A DNA stretch of 64,000 nt from Progne subis subis (GCA_022316685.1 JAKJHU010000168.1:248001-312000); one strand, 5' to 3'. Counted from the stretch's first letter, positions 35,401 to 48,660 are shown. Notes: generated by a model not told the origin, from the sequence alone. Program-made: numbers and translations.

Positions 35401-36722
35401 TCTCCTTCAGCTGCTGGGTGGGAGAGGATCCTGTGTGCCTCAGGGTCCCTTGCTCCTCCCTTCGAGAGGGAAGTGCTGGCAGTGTGTCTGGGAGCTCTGG
35501 TGCCATCCCAGTGCTTTCATGCTTTGCTCAGCCACATGTCCCTAAGGACACAGGTACAGGATGTTGTTGGCTGGGATCACCTCATGGGTGACCTCTCTCC
35601 AGGATGGTGCCCAAAGGAAAGGCAGTGCAAAATCCTTTGATTTTTTTTTTTGGGAGTGAGGGTCCTCTCTGCTAGGATCCCCTGCACAAGCAGGACAGGT
35701 TGTCCCACCAGAACTCTGCTTGGATCCCTTTCAGAGCAGTGGCTGGTGTTTGGTGGCACCGGCTGTGGGCACGGCCCCGTTGGGCTGTAGTGGCAATGCC
35801 GAGTCACCCGCTGGTGCTGGCAGCCCTGGACAAGCAGGGCTGGCACAGCTGGCTCTAGGTGGAGTGTTTGCACTGGGGAGCCCAGGCTTTCAGCAGCTTT
35901 AATAGGAAGTTACTTTTTGAGATAAATTGATGGCTTCATTTTTTGACCTTTCAAAGCTTTTCATGCATTAGCTACATGTAGGAAATGTAATTTTCCTTGC
36001 TGAGAAACCAGCTCTGAAGCAGAATGACTGATGTGATCTTTTTTTGGACGTCTGGCAGACCAAATTTAGTGTGAAACAAGGCTCGGGTCCTGGGCTGAGC
36101 TCCTCTGCCTCAGAGATTTGGTGTCTGCATGTCAGGGAGTTGAAAAGGGGAGCAGGGAGAATTCAGTAGAATTGTTTTCTTTTGATGGCTGTGAAGCTCC
36201 TGGAGAGACACCAAGGCACAAGGGCTTCCAGACTTAAACAGGGATTTCAGTGACTGAAAAGTAACTTGAAGGGAAAAAAGGAATTCTAAAATGAGGGAGG
36301 CTGAGGACTGCTTGATCCTGAGCACCCTGGTCTGCAGAGCTCGTCTGATGCTGTTCCCGCTGGTGGTGGCAACTGGGGTCTGATTCTGCTGTGCTGAGCA
36401 GAGTTCTGGCAGCTCCAGTGGTGCTCTGTGCGCCTCTGAACTGTCACCTTGCTATTCTCGCTTCCCAGGGATGTAGTGCTGGGCTCTCCCTGTTCTGGGC
36501 ACTTTGGGGTTAGCATTTATTTATAAGCCTTCTTCCAGAAGAGAGGCAGAAACCTGCCTGTCCATAGAACTTGCCCCTGTTTTCTCCACAGCTTCCGTGG
36601 GTTACAGAACATTCAGATAAATGTTTTTTGTGTGCCTGCGCCTCACAGTGGTGCCAGGATCCAGCCTGGTTCTGGGGATGTGGAAGCAGTCTAACACCCC
36701 GTTTTGGTCTGTTTGTTTACAG

Positions 36723-36849
36723 GAGGTACCCGGGGACATCACTTTGAGGTGCTCTGTGTCTGCCGCAGCCTTGGCTGGCAGAGGGTGACTTTGCCTCTCG
36801 GAGCATCGCGAGTGACACGGAGCTGCCCACACACCTGAGCCTGCAAGTG
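36723..36849 (+). other. Candidate 127-bp non-coding exon
   Basis: Acceptor with pyrimidine tract (gtctgtttgtttacag) and near-ideal donor GTG|gtaagag. Every forward frame contains a stop, so if spliced it is a 5' UTR or lncRNA exon. It contains CpGs unlike its flanks. It could follow the first exon ending at 32320. Confidence 0.4.
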
Positions 36850-39800
36850 GTAAGAGCCGAGCAGGGCAGCTGCCTGTCTTGCTTTTACTATTGCACAGAG
36901 TGCTAGGAGTGTGCATTAGAGAGCCCAGAAGTCCCTGGGATGTGAGTTCTGCTTTCACTTGAAGCTCGTCCCTGCCCTGCAGTGCTGTGCTGGTTCAATG
37001 GGGAGAGAGCAGATGTCCTCTGGCTGTGATTGAGCTTCTCAGATTGGATCCCTGTGCTATTTTGCTGCACAAACATCCCTTTCTAACAGCGCAGAGGGGA
37101 AACTGGACTAATCCTTTATTTAAATGCATTTAACTCGTGTTTGAGCCTTGGCTGCAAACTGTAAGGCACATGGCCACAAACCCCGATCACCTCTCAGCAG
37201 ATGCAAGGCCAGGTGGGTTGAGCCGCTGAACTCCAGACAAGCCTGTGGGGACCTCTAAGAGCATCATCTCCTTTTGTTCGATTTCCTTATCTCTGAGATG
37301 GGGAGAAGTGATTTCCCAGCCCTCCTCAAAAGCAGAGCTGTAAGATCTAGTTAATTAGTGATTAGCAAGTGCTCAGAGGCTTTTGGCCACAAGGCAGAGG
37401 GAAAGGCAGGCTGGGGGATGGGGGTGTTATGTGGCAGCACTGTCTTGAGGTCTTTTTGTCCCTGCTGTTCCAAGTGCTGGGGAAATCTCGGCTTGGCCTT
37501 GTAGTGGAAGCTGTGTGGTGCCGGTGCCTGAAGTGCTGGAGCACAGCCCGGTGAGCAGGTGACTCTATGACAGCATAATCAATCAACTCAGTGACAGGGT
37601 TAAATCGGGCCCTGAATGCAGGTGATTCTGAGGGAGAAGGGTTTAAGCCCTCCCTGTGCCACAGCCTCCTTCCCAATGTGCCTCCTGATGGGATCCTAGC
37701 CGCTTTCCCGAGCAGCAGGATCCTTGTCCCAGCCCTTAGGGTGTCAGTCAGGGGGGTCTTCCCTCTGCTTTGCCCCTGAAACCCGACAGATCCGAGCTTG
37801 TCTTTCCCGGGCATAAGGGGATATGCCCTTGCTGAGGCAGCTTGCTCTGGAGCTGAACGTCCCCGGGATGTCTGTAAGTACACAAAGGACAAAGCATCAT
37901 TTGGAAAGGTGGCTCCTCATGGAAGTACTTGGGAGGGATCCCTGCTGGTGTGCCGGTACCTCGTGCAGGGGATCAGACTGACTGGAGGGCAGCTGGTAGC
38001 TCTGGTTTGTGGCTGATGCATCATAGGAGGGGAGGTGTGAGAGCTTTAGGGGGCTGCTGGTCGGCTCCACACACAGGCTGTTTCCTGAGGTTAGTAACTG
38101 TGGTGTGAAATGTGTCAGATCTCTGTGGGCCCTTCCAGTGAGTCTGGATGCCCGGAGTTGCTCTCTTCATTCACAAAGAAGAGATGAAATGTAGGTTTGT
38201 GATGGAGGAGGAGCAAACCTGCCGCGCAGGTCTGGCAGGGATCTGCCGTGCCTGGGATGTAGTGGCTTGTCCTGGTGCCTGCTTTGAAGAGGCAGGGAGG
38301 GAGAGAGGGCTGTCCCACACACCGCTCCTGCACCCCGGGTTACCGTTCCTGGCTGCAGGGTGATGTTTCTCTCCGCTCCCGATCCAGATTGCTTCCCAGG
38401 GAACAGCCTCTGGATATTCGGGTGTTGGCTTGGGTCTCCTCCTATGCAAATGAGTTTATAGGAATGTACTAAACTCCTTTACAAAACAGCTTGAGTGCTA
38501 ATGAAAGACATCACTGTGTAAGAGAAAAATATTGTTAGCACATTACTGCCATCCTTAATGAGGTCAGATCATTGCCTTGGAACAAAATTAGTTTGTTTTG
38601 CTCTAATCAGTTTTAGTAGCTAGAGTGCCCAATAATTACTCGAGTCCTTGTGAAAGTGATGGGACATCGTGACTAGAGCTGCTGGCAGACTGCTCTGACT
38701 CTGGAATGAATTGTGCAGATGATTTTTGAGAGGGCATCTTTCCAGCTGCACGGTGCCCCTGGCGTGATGCTGGCAGAGCCCAGCTTCAGCCAGGAATGGT
38801 CACGGTCCATAGCATAGCCCCTCTGGAAAGCATGTCCAGAGGGGGATTCAGAGAGCCATTAGCAGCAGGAGCATCTTTGGACTCTGCTGTGTCTTCATGT
38901 TTATGATCCCATTCGACTTAGAGCATGTAAATGTCTCTCTGAACTATTCCTTTTCTGTAGTCTATGCAAATTTTTGAGACCCCAGGAGCTCTCAAAAAAC
39001 AGCTGCTCTCTAAACCAGAAGATTCACTCCTGGGTATTTGTACCTCTAGAATCTTCTCTTTATTTTTTGTTTTGTTTTTCCTGATGTCATTGGTGTGTTC
39101 CTGAGAAGACAGCCTGTGGCCACCAGGACGGACGCACAGGGTGCTGAGTGCCACTGCTGCGGTGGTGCCCTGGCTCAGGAGGAATGATTGTCAGCAGGTC
39201 ACACTTCCCCTTACAGGTCTGGTGGTTGTGCGTGTGGCTTTTGCACGTGCAGCTGCTGCCTAGCAAGTGAAGAGCTGTGGTGCTGGAGATCTCCTGTGCC
39301 TCGCTCAGGGCACTCAGGGCTGTGAAACCACAGGACCTACTGTGCCCTCGGTCTCTTTGACTAGTCCTGTACCTGTAAAATGAGTCAGAGTGCAGCTCCT
39401 CATCAAAAGTCAGGCTGAGCTCAACCATCCCACCCATGCTGGAGGTGAAAGGTTCTTTGGTTCCTCTGCAGCATCTGCCTGGCAGCTCCCTGGGAGGGAG
39501 GGGTAGCAGAGCTGCAGCATGGTGGAGTTGGAGCAGGGAATGGCTCTTGCTGGCCCTGTGGCCTCCTTTTGGTTGTGCTCTCCCTTGTCTTTGATGGATC
39601 CTTGCAGGAACCTGGGTCAGGCTCACAGTGCCCCGGCTCAGCAGTGGTTTTTTTTTTTAAGTGGTTGTTTCCTGCAGAAGGACGAGTTTATGCTGGAGCC
39701 CCCAGCTATCCCTTCCCTTAATCCATTTGCTGACTTCAGCTAAAATGGTGTTAATCCTTGTTATACTTTCCATTTCCTTCCTTGTGTTTCCTTCTGGCTC

Positions 39801-40475
39801 AGCTCAGCTGTGTTTTCTCCCCTAAAGCTGAGGGAGCTGCTGCTGGGCAGTGGCTCTTGGAGGGGTGCCAGGAGTGCCGGAGCTGGGGCAGTCTGAGGGC
39901 TGCGTCTCTGTGCCTTAGGGTTCGCCTGGCCACAACCAGTGGAGTGTCACTTGTCAGGAGTACACTGGGTCTGCTGCTCCCTCAGTGTCCCCCCAGCCTC
40001 GTGGGCACTGCAGCCAAGACTGCTAAAGGCCTTCACATCCCTGACCAGTTCTTCCTCGTTAGTAGCAAAGCCCAGCAGTGTCTCTTCCCGCTGTCCCCTC
40101 TCTCCTGTGTTAGGGAGCTGTCACCAGTGCTCCCCAGAAACCTCCTGACTTGCTTGAGTCCCACTGTGGTGTTCCTCCAGCATCCCGTCAGGATCAGGAT
40201 CTGCAAACACAAAACCTCCCTCTACCATTTGCCAGAATGTCTCAACTCCTTTGCCCTGAGCAGGTGGGCAGTTGACACCCACTCCAGTGTCACCTGTGTT
40301 TGTCTGTCCCACAGCCCTGAGCTCTGGACAGGCTCATCACCTCTCCTAGGGCCCAGCCCGATGGGCCCTAAGCAGCTCGTCCTTGCTGTCCCTCGGAGCC
40401 CCTGTCCATCCCTGGCAGCTCTGGGTCACCCAGCTGACCTCTGTGTCCTGTGGCCCCGGGGAGGCTGCAGCCTCA

Positions 40476-40575
40476 NNNNNNNNNNNNNNNNNNNNNNNNN
40501 NNNNNNNNNNNNNNNNNNNNNNNNNNNNNNNNNNNNNNNNNNNNNNNNNNNNNNNNNNNNNNNNNNNNNNNNNNN
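40476..40575. other. Assembly gap (100 N)
   Basis: Exactly 100 N, the usual placeholder for a gap of unknown size. Distances across it are not reliable. The left flank is GC-rich, a common cause of avian assembly dropout. Confidence 0.98.
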
Positions 40576-42221
40576 TGTCAGTTTTTAACAGGGACATGGC
40601 TTCTCTTTGCTTACAGTCTGCTTTAAATATCCTGGTTAACACCTCTGCTCCTGCCAGCTCTTAGCCTGGCGCTGTCTGCCAGCCCATGCCACCCAGGACA
40701 GCAGGCAGCAGCACAGGCACATCCAGCTCACGGCTCGGTGCCAGTCCCACCACGCCACAGCTGCTGCTGAGTTTGGCCTGGCGCTGTTGCTCCTCAGGTT
40801 CTGGGATTTTGGTGCACTGTGCCAGGCCAGGCAAGAGTGAGAGCTGACTCAGGTGTCTCTGGGAACCTGCCTGGATCTCAGCCCCTCCTGGGTCGTCCTG
40901 CTGCAGCAGAGGATGCTGGAAGCTCATCAGTCAGACATCCTGCTGTCTCTTGACCACAGATGTTATTGGTGTGACTTGGCTTTCTTGCTCGTTGGTGAAC
41001 TAACGAGAAACAGAGCTATCTTCTCTCTTTTCTTGCTTCATGGATTCAATTTGGGTTTTATTTGCATGGTGTGGAATGGTGACAGGTCACTAGAGCTCAT
41101 ATGCAGCTTCACAGAGCCCCTGGGAGAGGGAGAGGTTGGATGGCTGAGGAGAATGAGGCCTCCTGTGCTAGACCGGGCTGTTAGATCAGAAAAGTGCTGG
41201 CACAGGCTGGAGGGAGGTTCCCTGCTGAGTTCCCCCTCCGTGCTGGAGCTTGTTGTCTGGAGCTGCAGGGCCTGGCTGCTGCCCCGGCACAGGGAGAGGA
41301 AGGAGGATGACGGTGCCAGCCTGGGCTGGGGGAGGCAGCCCAGCCCTCAGGCCTGACACATGATGGGTGTAAGGACCATTTCTTCGTACTCTGGTACTCA
41401 TAAATTGTTACATCCGAAGCTGTAGAGTTCTGCTGGGCTTTTGGGTGGCTGAGCTGTGTTTGGAGAGGGAAGATTCCCCTTCACCCATCTGTGCTGAGCT
41501 GCAGGAGGATCCTGCAGTGCCCTGGAGGCTGCACCTAGGCTCAGATCACTGTCAGGGCTCTACTGGGCGAAAAACCACCCAGGCAAACACAGTGGGTAAC
41601 CTGGCAGCCAAGAAGTGGATGGTTTGGGAATTAACAGCATTTTTATCAACAGACTTTGGTGTGTGTATTCCCAGGCTGCTTTATTGCTCAGGGCTGGGCT
41701 GCTTTACTGGTCCAGCACTGGTTATTGCAACTCATTACTCTCAGGAGTAATTAGGCCCTGGGGAGGATGTTTGCATGTTTGCAATCATGAGCTTTTTGTT
41801 TTGTTTTTTTTAAATTTATTTTTCCCCCCTTTTCTCTCCCCTAGGAGCTGCTGTACTTTAGCTGGGGCCCTGTCAAACCCATTATCTTGGAACACATCTG
41901 TCCCCACGAGGGGTGGAGAGTTGGTCCCTGTCCCAGGGGTGGGACAGGGCTGGGAGCTCTGGGTTGCTCCAGGAGGGAACCATGGCAGCCCTGGCTCCAC
42001 TCATGTTTCTTCCAGTCCCTCTGAGCTGCCCCTTACCTTTGGCACAGGTGGCTCCTGTCTGCCAGGAGCCCCGCTGCTCTCTGCAGGTGCCATTCCCCGG
42101 GGCTGAGGTGTCCTGAGCAGCCTGGTGACAGCTCCCATGGTGCTTTCCTTGGGGAGCCATTTGAGCGCTCAAATCGAGAAAACAAATGTCTCCTCGTTTT
42201 TTTATCTTTTTGTTTTAATCT

Positions 42222-42239
42222 GGGGGGGGGGGGGGGGGG
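42222..42239 (+). repeat. Poly(G) run of 18
   Basis: Uninterrupted G18 after an AT-rich stretch; G-quadruplex capable and prone to length error in sequencing. Confidence 0.95.
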
Positions 42240-42879
42240 TTGGAGCTGGCAATTTAAAGAAACACTGTTAATCAGGGTGTGGGGGAAGAGCTTTGCTCTG
42301 AGTTATGAGGCTGGTCCCTGCAGGGTTTTGCTTAGATAAGCAGCTTTATCAAATCATGGAGGATACCTGAGGCTCTGGGCTATTAATGCTGGGTTTACTC
42401 CTAATGCAGTTCAAAAAAAAAAAAGGTAATATTGTGCGTGTGTCTCATTACCGTGCAGTTTTGTAGAGCAGCTCCACGGTAAAGGAAGAAGCTGAACAAA
42501 CAACTGGGAAAGATGTGAGATGCTTAGATTAGGGCAGCTGCCTGGTGAGGAAGTTTGTGCTTGTGTTTAATCAGTGATGTTGGCTGTGTAGGGCTCAGGC
42601 TTGGCCTCGTCAGCCTCTGCGCCTGTCAGGAGGAGAGATTTGGAAGCAAGACCAGGGAGAGATATACCTGCATATCTCAATCTTATTTTTTTAAATATGT
42701 GTTTTATGTGTTAAAATGGCTTTCCTGGCTTTCCTTGAGCTTTGTTGCTTTATTATGTGGCTTAAACTGAGGCGTCCTGGACTTTGGGCAGTGGCCTCCT
42801 CTCTGAGCTGAAACAGAGGGAAGATGGTTTGCCAGGTGCAGGTGGGAGCCCAGGGCAGGTGTCATCCTCACCATCACAA

Positions 42880-43137
42880 GGAATGGAGTGACAACACAAG
42901 GGAGAATGGCTTCCAACTGACACACAGTGGGGTTAGATGGGATAGTGGGCAGGAATTGTTCCGTGGGAGGGTGGGCAGGCCCTGGCACAGGGTGCCCAGA
43001 GCAGCTGTGGCTGTCCCTGGATCCCTGGCAGTGTCTAAGGACAGGATGGACATTGGGGCTTGGTGTCCCTGCACATGGCAGGGGCGTGGGAATGAGGTGA
43101 GCTTTAAAACCCTTCCACCCCAAACCATCCTGGGATT
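42880..43137 (+). mobile_element. CR1 LINE 3' fragment
   Basis: Forward CR1: 'atgggatagtgggcaggaat', 'cctggcacagggtgcccaga', 'ccaccccaaaccatcctggg'. Confidence 0.92.
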
Positions 43138-43379
43138 TATGGTCCCCACCACGAGCAGCTGCAGGTTGGAGGGGAGAGAGGACAGCTTTCCTTCCCTGCC
43201 AGGCCCTGGGACACCCACTGCCTTCTCAGCCCTGCTCTGGTCTCAGGGGAAGCTCCCAGAGGTTTGGGAAGAGGCCTCACAACTTGTTCCTATCCGAGAA
43301 ATCTCTCTGACACAGCAGAAATAAAAACAAAGAGCTCCTCTTCGGTGTTTACTTTTATTTTTAGAGGACAATAAGCGAG

Positions 43380-43960
43380 CAGAGGGATCTGCAGGCGGAA
43401 ACGATGGCTCCCAGGCGCAGGCCCCCCCTCCGCCCTCGCCAGGAAGCTCACGCTGCACGTGCGCCCGGCCGGGATGTTTGTAGACAAAGAGTTTCTTGAT
43501 GCTTTTTTTTCCTCCCCCCTCCGGTTCCCTTGCCCATAGGCGAAGAGGATTTGCTTGCTGACATGCTGGAGTCTCGCAGGGAGCGGGGCTCTGAGGGCCG
43601 GGGCAGCACGGCCGTGCCAGGCCGCCTCTGTTAGCGGCCATTTGCCTTGGGTGGCGGGAGAGCTCCCCGATTCTTCTGTTCCCTCGGCTCAGTGACTGAA
43701 ACTGCTGCTGCGCTGTGCTGCTGCTGCTGAGCACGGGAGGCTGAGGTGGCTCCCACAGCCCTCCATTGGGCCCCCTCTCCCCGGCGTGGACGGAGCTGGC
43801 GCTTCGCAGCTGAGCCGCGGCCTGGCGCGGGCCCGCGGGGCTCCCGGTGCAGGATGAGTACGTAGCCGTGTTCCTCTCGCTCCTTTGCCGTGCCCCTGGG
43901 GTGTTCCTGGGGAGCCGCAGGGCTGTGTCGCAGCGTGTCACGGCGATGGGGGTTTCTGTG
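43380..43960. promoter_or_regulatory. CpG island, possible alternative promoter
   Basis: About 580 bp of raised CpG and GC. Plus-strand donor-like sites follow at about 44094 (GCAG|gtgacc) and 44203 (CTGG|gtgagtta), so it could be an alternative first exon of the gene starting at the 32-kb island. A 270-aa minus frame across it looks like a GC-driven chance ORF. Direction undetermined. Confidence 0.5.
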
Positions 43961-46900
43961 AGGCTCCTTTGTGTTGGCTCTGGCCAGGAGTCACTGACAG
44001 CTCCTGTGATAGCCCTTCTCTTCTTCCACCAAGAAGAGATGCTGTGAAAAACCAAGCTGGAAACTGAGGAGTGATGTTCTCCTTGTCACGGCAGGTGACC
44101 AGGGATGTGGTTGCACTGGGCTGTGTCGGTCAGACAGACAGCTCCTCGGTGAGCTGGGCTCTGCCCAGGGACACACGGCCTCCCCGTGTCCTCTTTGGAG
44201 CTGGGTGAGTTACGGTGCTTACTTCCCATGGGGGTTGGAGTTTTCTCTGTGCCTATGATGTCTCTTCTGTGTCTGTGGCAGAGGAACCCAACAGGAAGCA
44301 GACCCTGGGTGGTGGCAGCTCTGGTGTGCCAGGGGCTGGAGCCGTGGGCAGGTGCCCCTTGTGACAGCTGTGACCACGTGTGGGGGCTGTGGCCGTGGTG
44401 CTGGGGACAGCCTGGCCAGGGCTGGGGCTGGGTCATGGACAGAGAGAATGTGTGTTTGTGCACAAAAGCAGCAAAGGCTCTTTCATGCAGCCTGCGACTG
44501 TCATAGCGTGGCACGGTCGCTGCTCTTCATGGTCTGCTCCCCTTGCACAGCTCCAGCTGGGATCTGCAACGTCTGGAGACAGCTCTGAAAGCAAAGGGCT
44601 GTCTGCCTTTGCGAGGAGGAGGAGGAGGAGGAGGGCACGGCTGCTGGTTGGGAATGAAATGGAAGAGCCCACCCTGCCTGCATCTGCCAGGGTGTGGCCA
44701 ACAGGCCCCATCCAAACAGGCTGCTGTGTGCCTGGGATGGCTCATCCTGCCTTGCTCTGCATCCAGAGAGACCGTGTCTTGCCTTGAATGAATTTTCTGC
44801 ATCCCCTCGAGTTGGCAGGCAAGGGAGTAGCTTGTTCCTGAGTGCTTGGCAATCCTAGCAGAGTGAGTGTTTTACATGGTCTGCACGGCAATTCCCCGTT
44901 CCTGTTGGGCACCAGTGTGGAGGGGAGGCTGCAGAGGAGCAGTGCTCTGTCCTCCCTGCTCTGGCAGGGCTGGAGGGTGGCAGGCAGTCTCTGGCAGCTC
45001 TCAGCTCCCACCTCTGAGCTCATCCAAATGCCTCTGCCTCTGTGAGATGTGGGATTAATTCCTCTTCTTCGATTCTGGCTCATCCCCTGCTCTGGCCCTG
45101 TGGGTCTGGTGCTGCCTGCTCTGCTCTTGGAGGGTCTAACCCACAGCAAACCAAGGTCCCTTTGACCTCAGCCTGGGGAGCAAAGCCAGGCCCAAGGGGT
45201 TTAAAGGCAGAGTGTGCAGCACTGTCTGGCTGCTCTCTTGCCCTTCTGCTGTGGTATTGAGGAGATGCTGTGTTGCACTAACCTATGAGTAGTGTGTCTG
45301 TATCCCTTCCTGAGCTAGGGGAAGCTTTATAACTCGCCACAGTCCTCGGCCAGTTCCCCACCACGAGCTGGCTGTGGCTGTGGCTAGGGTTTATGGCATT
45401 GCTCTTATTCCACATGAAGCCTGAAAGTTCCTCCTTATCCTTTCCAGATGCCTGCTCTTGGAAAAGGTGAGGGGGTTTGGCAGCTTGGGCAGCCCCTTTG
45501 AGGGCTGCAGGGCTGTGCAGTGCGTGTGGCATCCGTGCTGTCCCTGCCCAGGGACGCGGGGGTGCAGCGTTCCCCCAGTGCCTGGTGTGGTGTGGGTGGG
45601 CAGGGCTGGAGAGTCCTGCCCTGTGCCAGCTCCTGTCAGCTGCTCTGGATCAGGATGGCTGCAGAGGCCGGCTCCTGTCTGAGCGGTGACTGTGTCAGTC
45701 TCACTTCCTCCTCATTGAGTGCTTAGCCGGTGGCACATGCAATAGTTAAGGGCACAAAACTCTTTCAGTGACTATGAATTAAAAGCAAGACCAGACAAAC
45801 AAAACCAACCCAAGCTCCCGGGAATTCCTGAATGGCCTGTATTTGCTCTTGGCAAAAAGGAGTTTTCTCTCCTTTCTTTCGAAGGAACCTGCTGAAGTTT
45901 GTTTATTTCCTGGCTTGCTTGGCTGGGACCATTTTATGCAAAGAAGTCAAAATCATTAATGTAAAAACAAGAGGTTGCCAGGTCAGTGATCCTCACTCTG
46001 CGAGTACTGAGGAAGATTTGGCTAAAAATGCAGTGACTGGGCCCTGTATGAGCTCAACCCTCTTTTGAGAGAAGACAGGTGGGGCTGTTCCTGTAAGGGA
46101 TGCTGTGTGGGCTGTGAGTTTGCATCCCTGGCTGTCAGTGCTAATGTCCTGGAGTATGGAATAAATCCTCTTCTGGGAAGCAGCTGCTGCAAGACCACGG
46201 GACCAAACCTGCAGTCAGCATCCTTTTGGTCCTATGCACACCTGGACAGTTTTACTTTGTCTGACAGAACAATTTCCTGGGTCCTATGGCAGCACTGGAA
46301 AAGTGGAAGGAGTAACCCAGGCTTTGTGGTAGTGGAGCTTTGCTGCTCTTTGGCTCTGCCCTGCAGTGACAGCAACAGGGAACCTTTCCAAGGTGGGTTT
46401 GTGCCCAAGCACCCTCTCTGCAGAGGGAAAAGCCAGGTGCTTCTCCCAAGTCAGAAGTGGGGGTGCTCACAGCTTCCTGCATGTACTGGCCTCAATCTCT
46501 TGGCCCCAGCTGGATGCGTTCTGGAGAGCAAACCTCTGGCCAGAGGTGCCAGAGAAGCAGCACCCCATCACAGCTCCTTTTGGGTCTGTCCTTTAAGGGC
46601 ATAAAACTATTTCCTTTCCATTCCATGAGAATTTCAATTGCCTTGTCCTGGCTATGGAAGAGGTGTGTTACTGTGGTAAAACCTGGCTTTGCATGGATTT
46701 GGGAGGAGAGGGCTGGGAACCACTCCTTCCTGCTCTGGGTGTTGTGGTTTCCTATGCACAGCCACAGGTGTCTTTTGGAGTGCTCAGCACCCACAGGAAT
46801 CTGATCTATAGTTCTGATGTCAGGCAGTGAGCCCTGCCCAGCTCTGTTACCATGTGAAGGGCTTTGTCCTCAGGTGGGCTCGGCTCTGGGTGCTGGTGCC

Positions 46901-46984
46901 AGGACAGGGGTAGAGAGCACCAACTAAAGCACAGGAATTACACTTGAAACACCAGAAAATGCTGTTTTACTGGGTTAGTCCGAG

Positions 46985-47115
46985 AGAGGTTGTGGAGTCT
47001 TCACCCTTGGATATATTCAAAGCTCAAGTAGAAGCTGCCCTGAGCAGCTGTAGCTGGCCCTGCTGGGAAGGATCTGGACTGGGGGATCTCCAGAGGCCCC
47101 CGCTACCCTCAGCCG
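46985..47115 (+). mobile_element. CR1 LINE 3' fragment (third type)
   Basis: Forward tail: 'gagaggttgtggagtcttca', 'gatatattcaaagctcaag', 'ctggactgggggatctccag'. Confidence 0.85.
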
Positions 47116-47339
47116 ACCCGTGATCTTCATTGCTGGTGCACCAGGTGAAGCTGGTTCCTGTGACTGCCACCATTTGAGGAACATCTCCAGCTGCTTTGGC
47201 TCTTCCCCGCCTTCCTTCCTTACCTCAGGACTGGGGCCTTGGGCCACTGGCAAGTTGAATGTGAGTCACAGTGTGCCCTGGCAGCCAGGAGGGACAATCC
47301 TGTCCTGGGGTGCATTGGTGTGTGAGGGAGGGAGGGGAT

Positions 47340-47862
47340 TGTCCCCAGCTGGGGCAGCCAGCCTTGAGTGCTGGGGACACTTTGGGGCACCACAATATCA
47401 GGAGGATCTAAAGCTGTCAGAAAGTGTCCAAGGGCAGGGATGTGAGGATGGGGAAGGGTCTCGAGGGGAAGCCACAGGAGGAGAGGCTGAGGGCACTTGG
47501 TTTGTTCAGCTGGGGAAGAGGAGATGGAGCACAGAGCTCACTGGGATTGCAGCTTCATCCTGAGGGGCAGAGGAGGGACAGCTCTGATCTCTGCTCTGTG
47601 ACAGGGACAGGAAATGGCTGGAGCTGCCCCAGGGGAGGTTTAGGCTGGAAATCCAGAAAAGGTTCTTCCCCAGAGGGTGCTGGGCACTGCCCAGGCTCCC
47701 CAGGGAATGGGCACAGCCCCGAGGCTGCCAGAGCTCCAGGAGCCTTTGGACAGTGCTCCCAGGGATGCCCAGGGTGGGATTGTCGGGGTGTTTGCAGGGC
47801 TAGAAATTGATCCTTGTGGGTCCCTTCCAACTCAGCATATTCCATGATTCTATGATTTTGCT
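47340..47862 (+). mobile_element. CR1 LINE 3' fragment, long
   Basis: Forward CR1 of about 520 bp ending 'gatccttgtgggtcccttcc' and 'attccatgattctatgatt'. It includes the 'ggttcttccccagagggtgc' block. Opposite orientation to its relative at 17370-17836. Confidence 0.93.
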
Positions 47863-48660
47863 CCTCAGCAGTGCAGGCCCCATGGTCGGTGTGTGGGACT
47901 GTCAGAGTGCCCAGCTCCCTTTGGTGTTATCCTCTGCCCCCAGCAAACCCCTCCTGGCTGCAGGAGCAGCACAGGTGGAAGAGCAGAGTCCCTGGGGAGA
48001 GAAGTGATGACCAAGCTCCCCTTTGGCTGTGGTCAGGATGCCCTCCATGGCCTTGGCAGTGACACTCATCCTGCTTGCTGCACTCTTTTCGCCTGCATCT
48101 TGCCTTTTCAATCCTCTGCAATCTGCATCACTTGAGTGTGGAGAAGTTTTCTTCCAGGCTTTCTTTTTAGTCAGAAATTTGATGTTTCCCCTGTACTTCA
48201 GGAGCCCAGGGATGCCAGAGGAGAGCATCCCTTGGCTGAGAGATGCTCACAAAGTGAGAGGGGAAAGCACTTTTGTAATGAGCTGCCTGCCCCTGCCCTG
48301 CACTGGGGGTGTTACTGATAGGCCTTCTGTGCAGTCAGGGTGACCAGGAGGGGCAGATGGGATGTTTCTTTTTGTGGGTCAGTTTAAAGTAAATCAGAGA
48401 GCTGCTCTGCAGCCTTGACTTTCCAATCTCTAATTTGTCCAAGTGATTCTTAACACTGGGTAATGAGCTGGATGATTTGTCCAGTGCTTAAGGGCAAACC
48501 CCATTTGCTGTGTTGCAATAAAATTTCCCTGACACCTTTCTCCATGTCAGACACGGTGATTTGATCCATAACTGCTTGGCTGCAGTTGCAGTCTCCAATT
48601 TACAACCAGAAAAATGATTCTGGCTGAAACTGGGGTTTCCAGGCTTCCAGCTGTCAGTTG

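Larger units (their letters stand above)
32451..43379. other. Probable first intron(s) of an unidentified gene, or intergenic DNA
   Basis: Few repeats, no coding exon recognised, one candidate non-coding exon (36723-36849), the assembly gap and one CR1 (42880-43137). The scarcity of repeats between 32.5 and 42.8 kb contrasts with the CR1-dense flanks. An AT-rich segment at 38480-38660 looks like a possible conserved non-coding element. Confidence 0.5.

Noticed and set aside
39758..40588. 276-aa plus-strand frame
   Set aside because: Runs through the 100-N gap (34 undefined residues); no recognisable domain.
43243..44055. 270-aa minus frame
   Set aside because: Coincides with a CpG island; composition-driven, with no domain.
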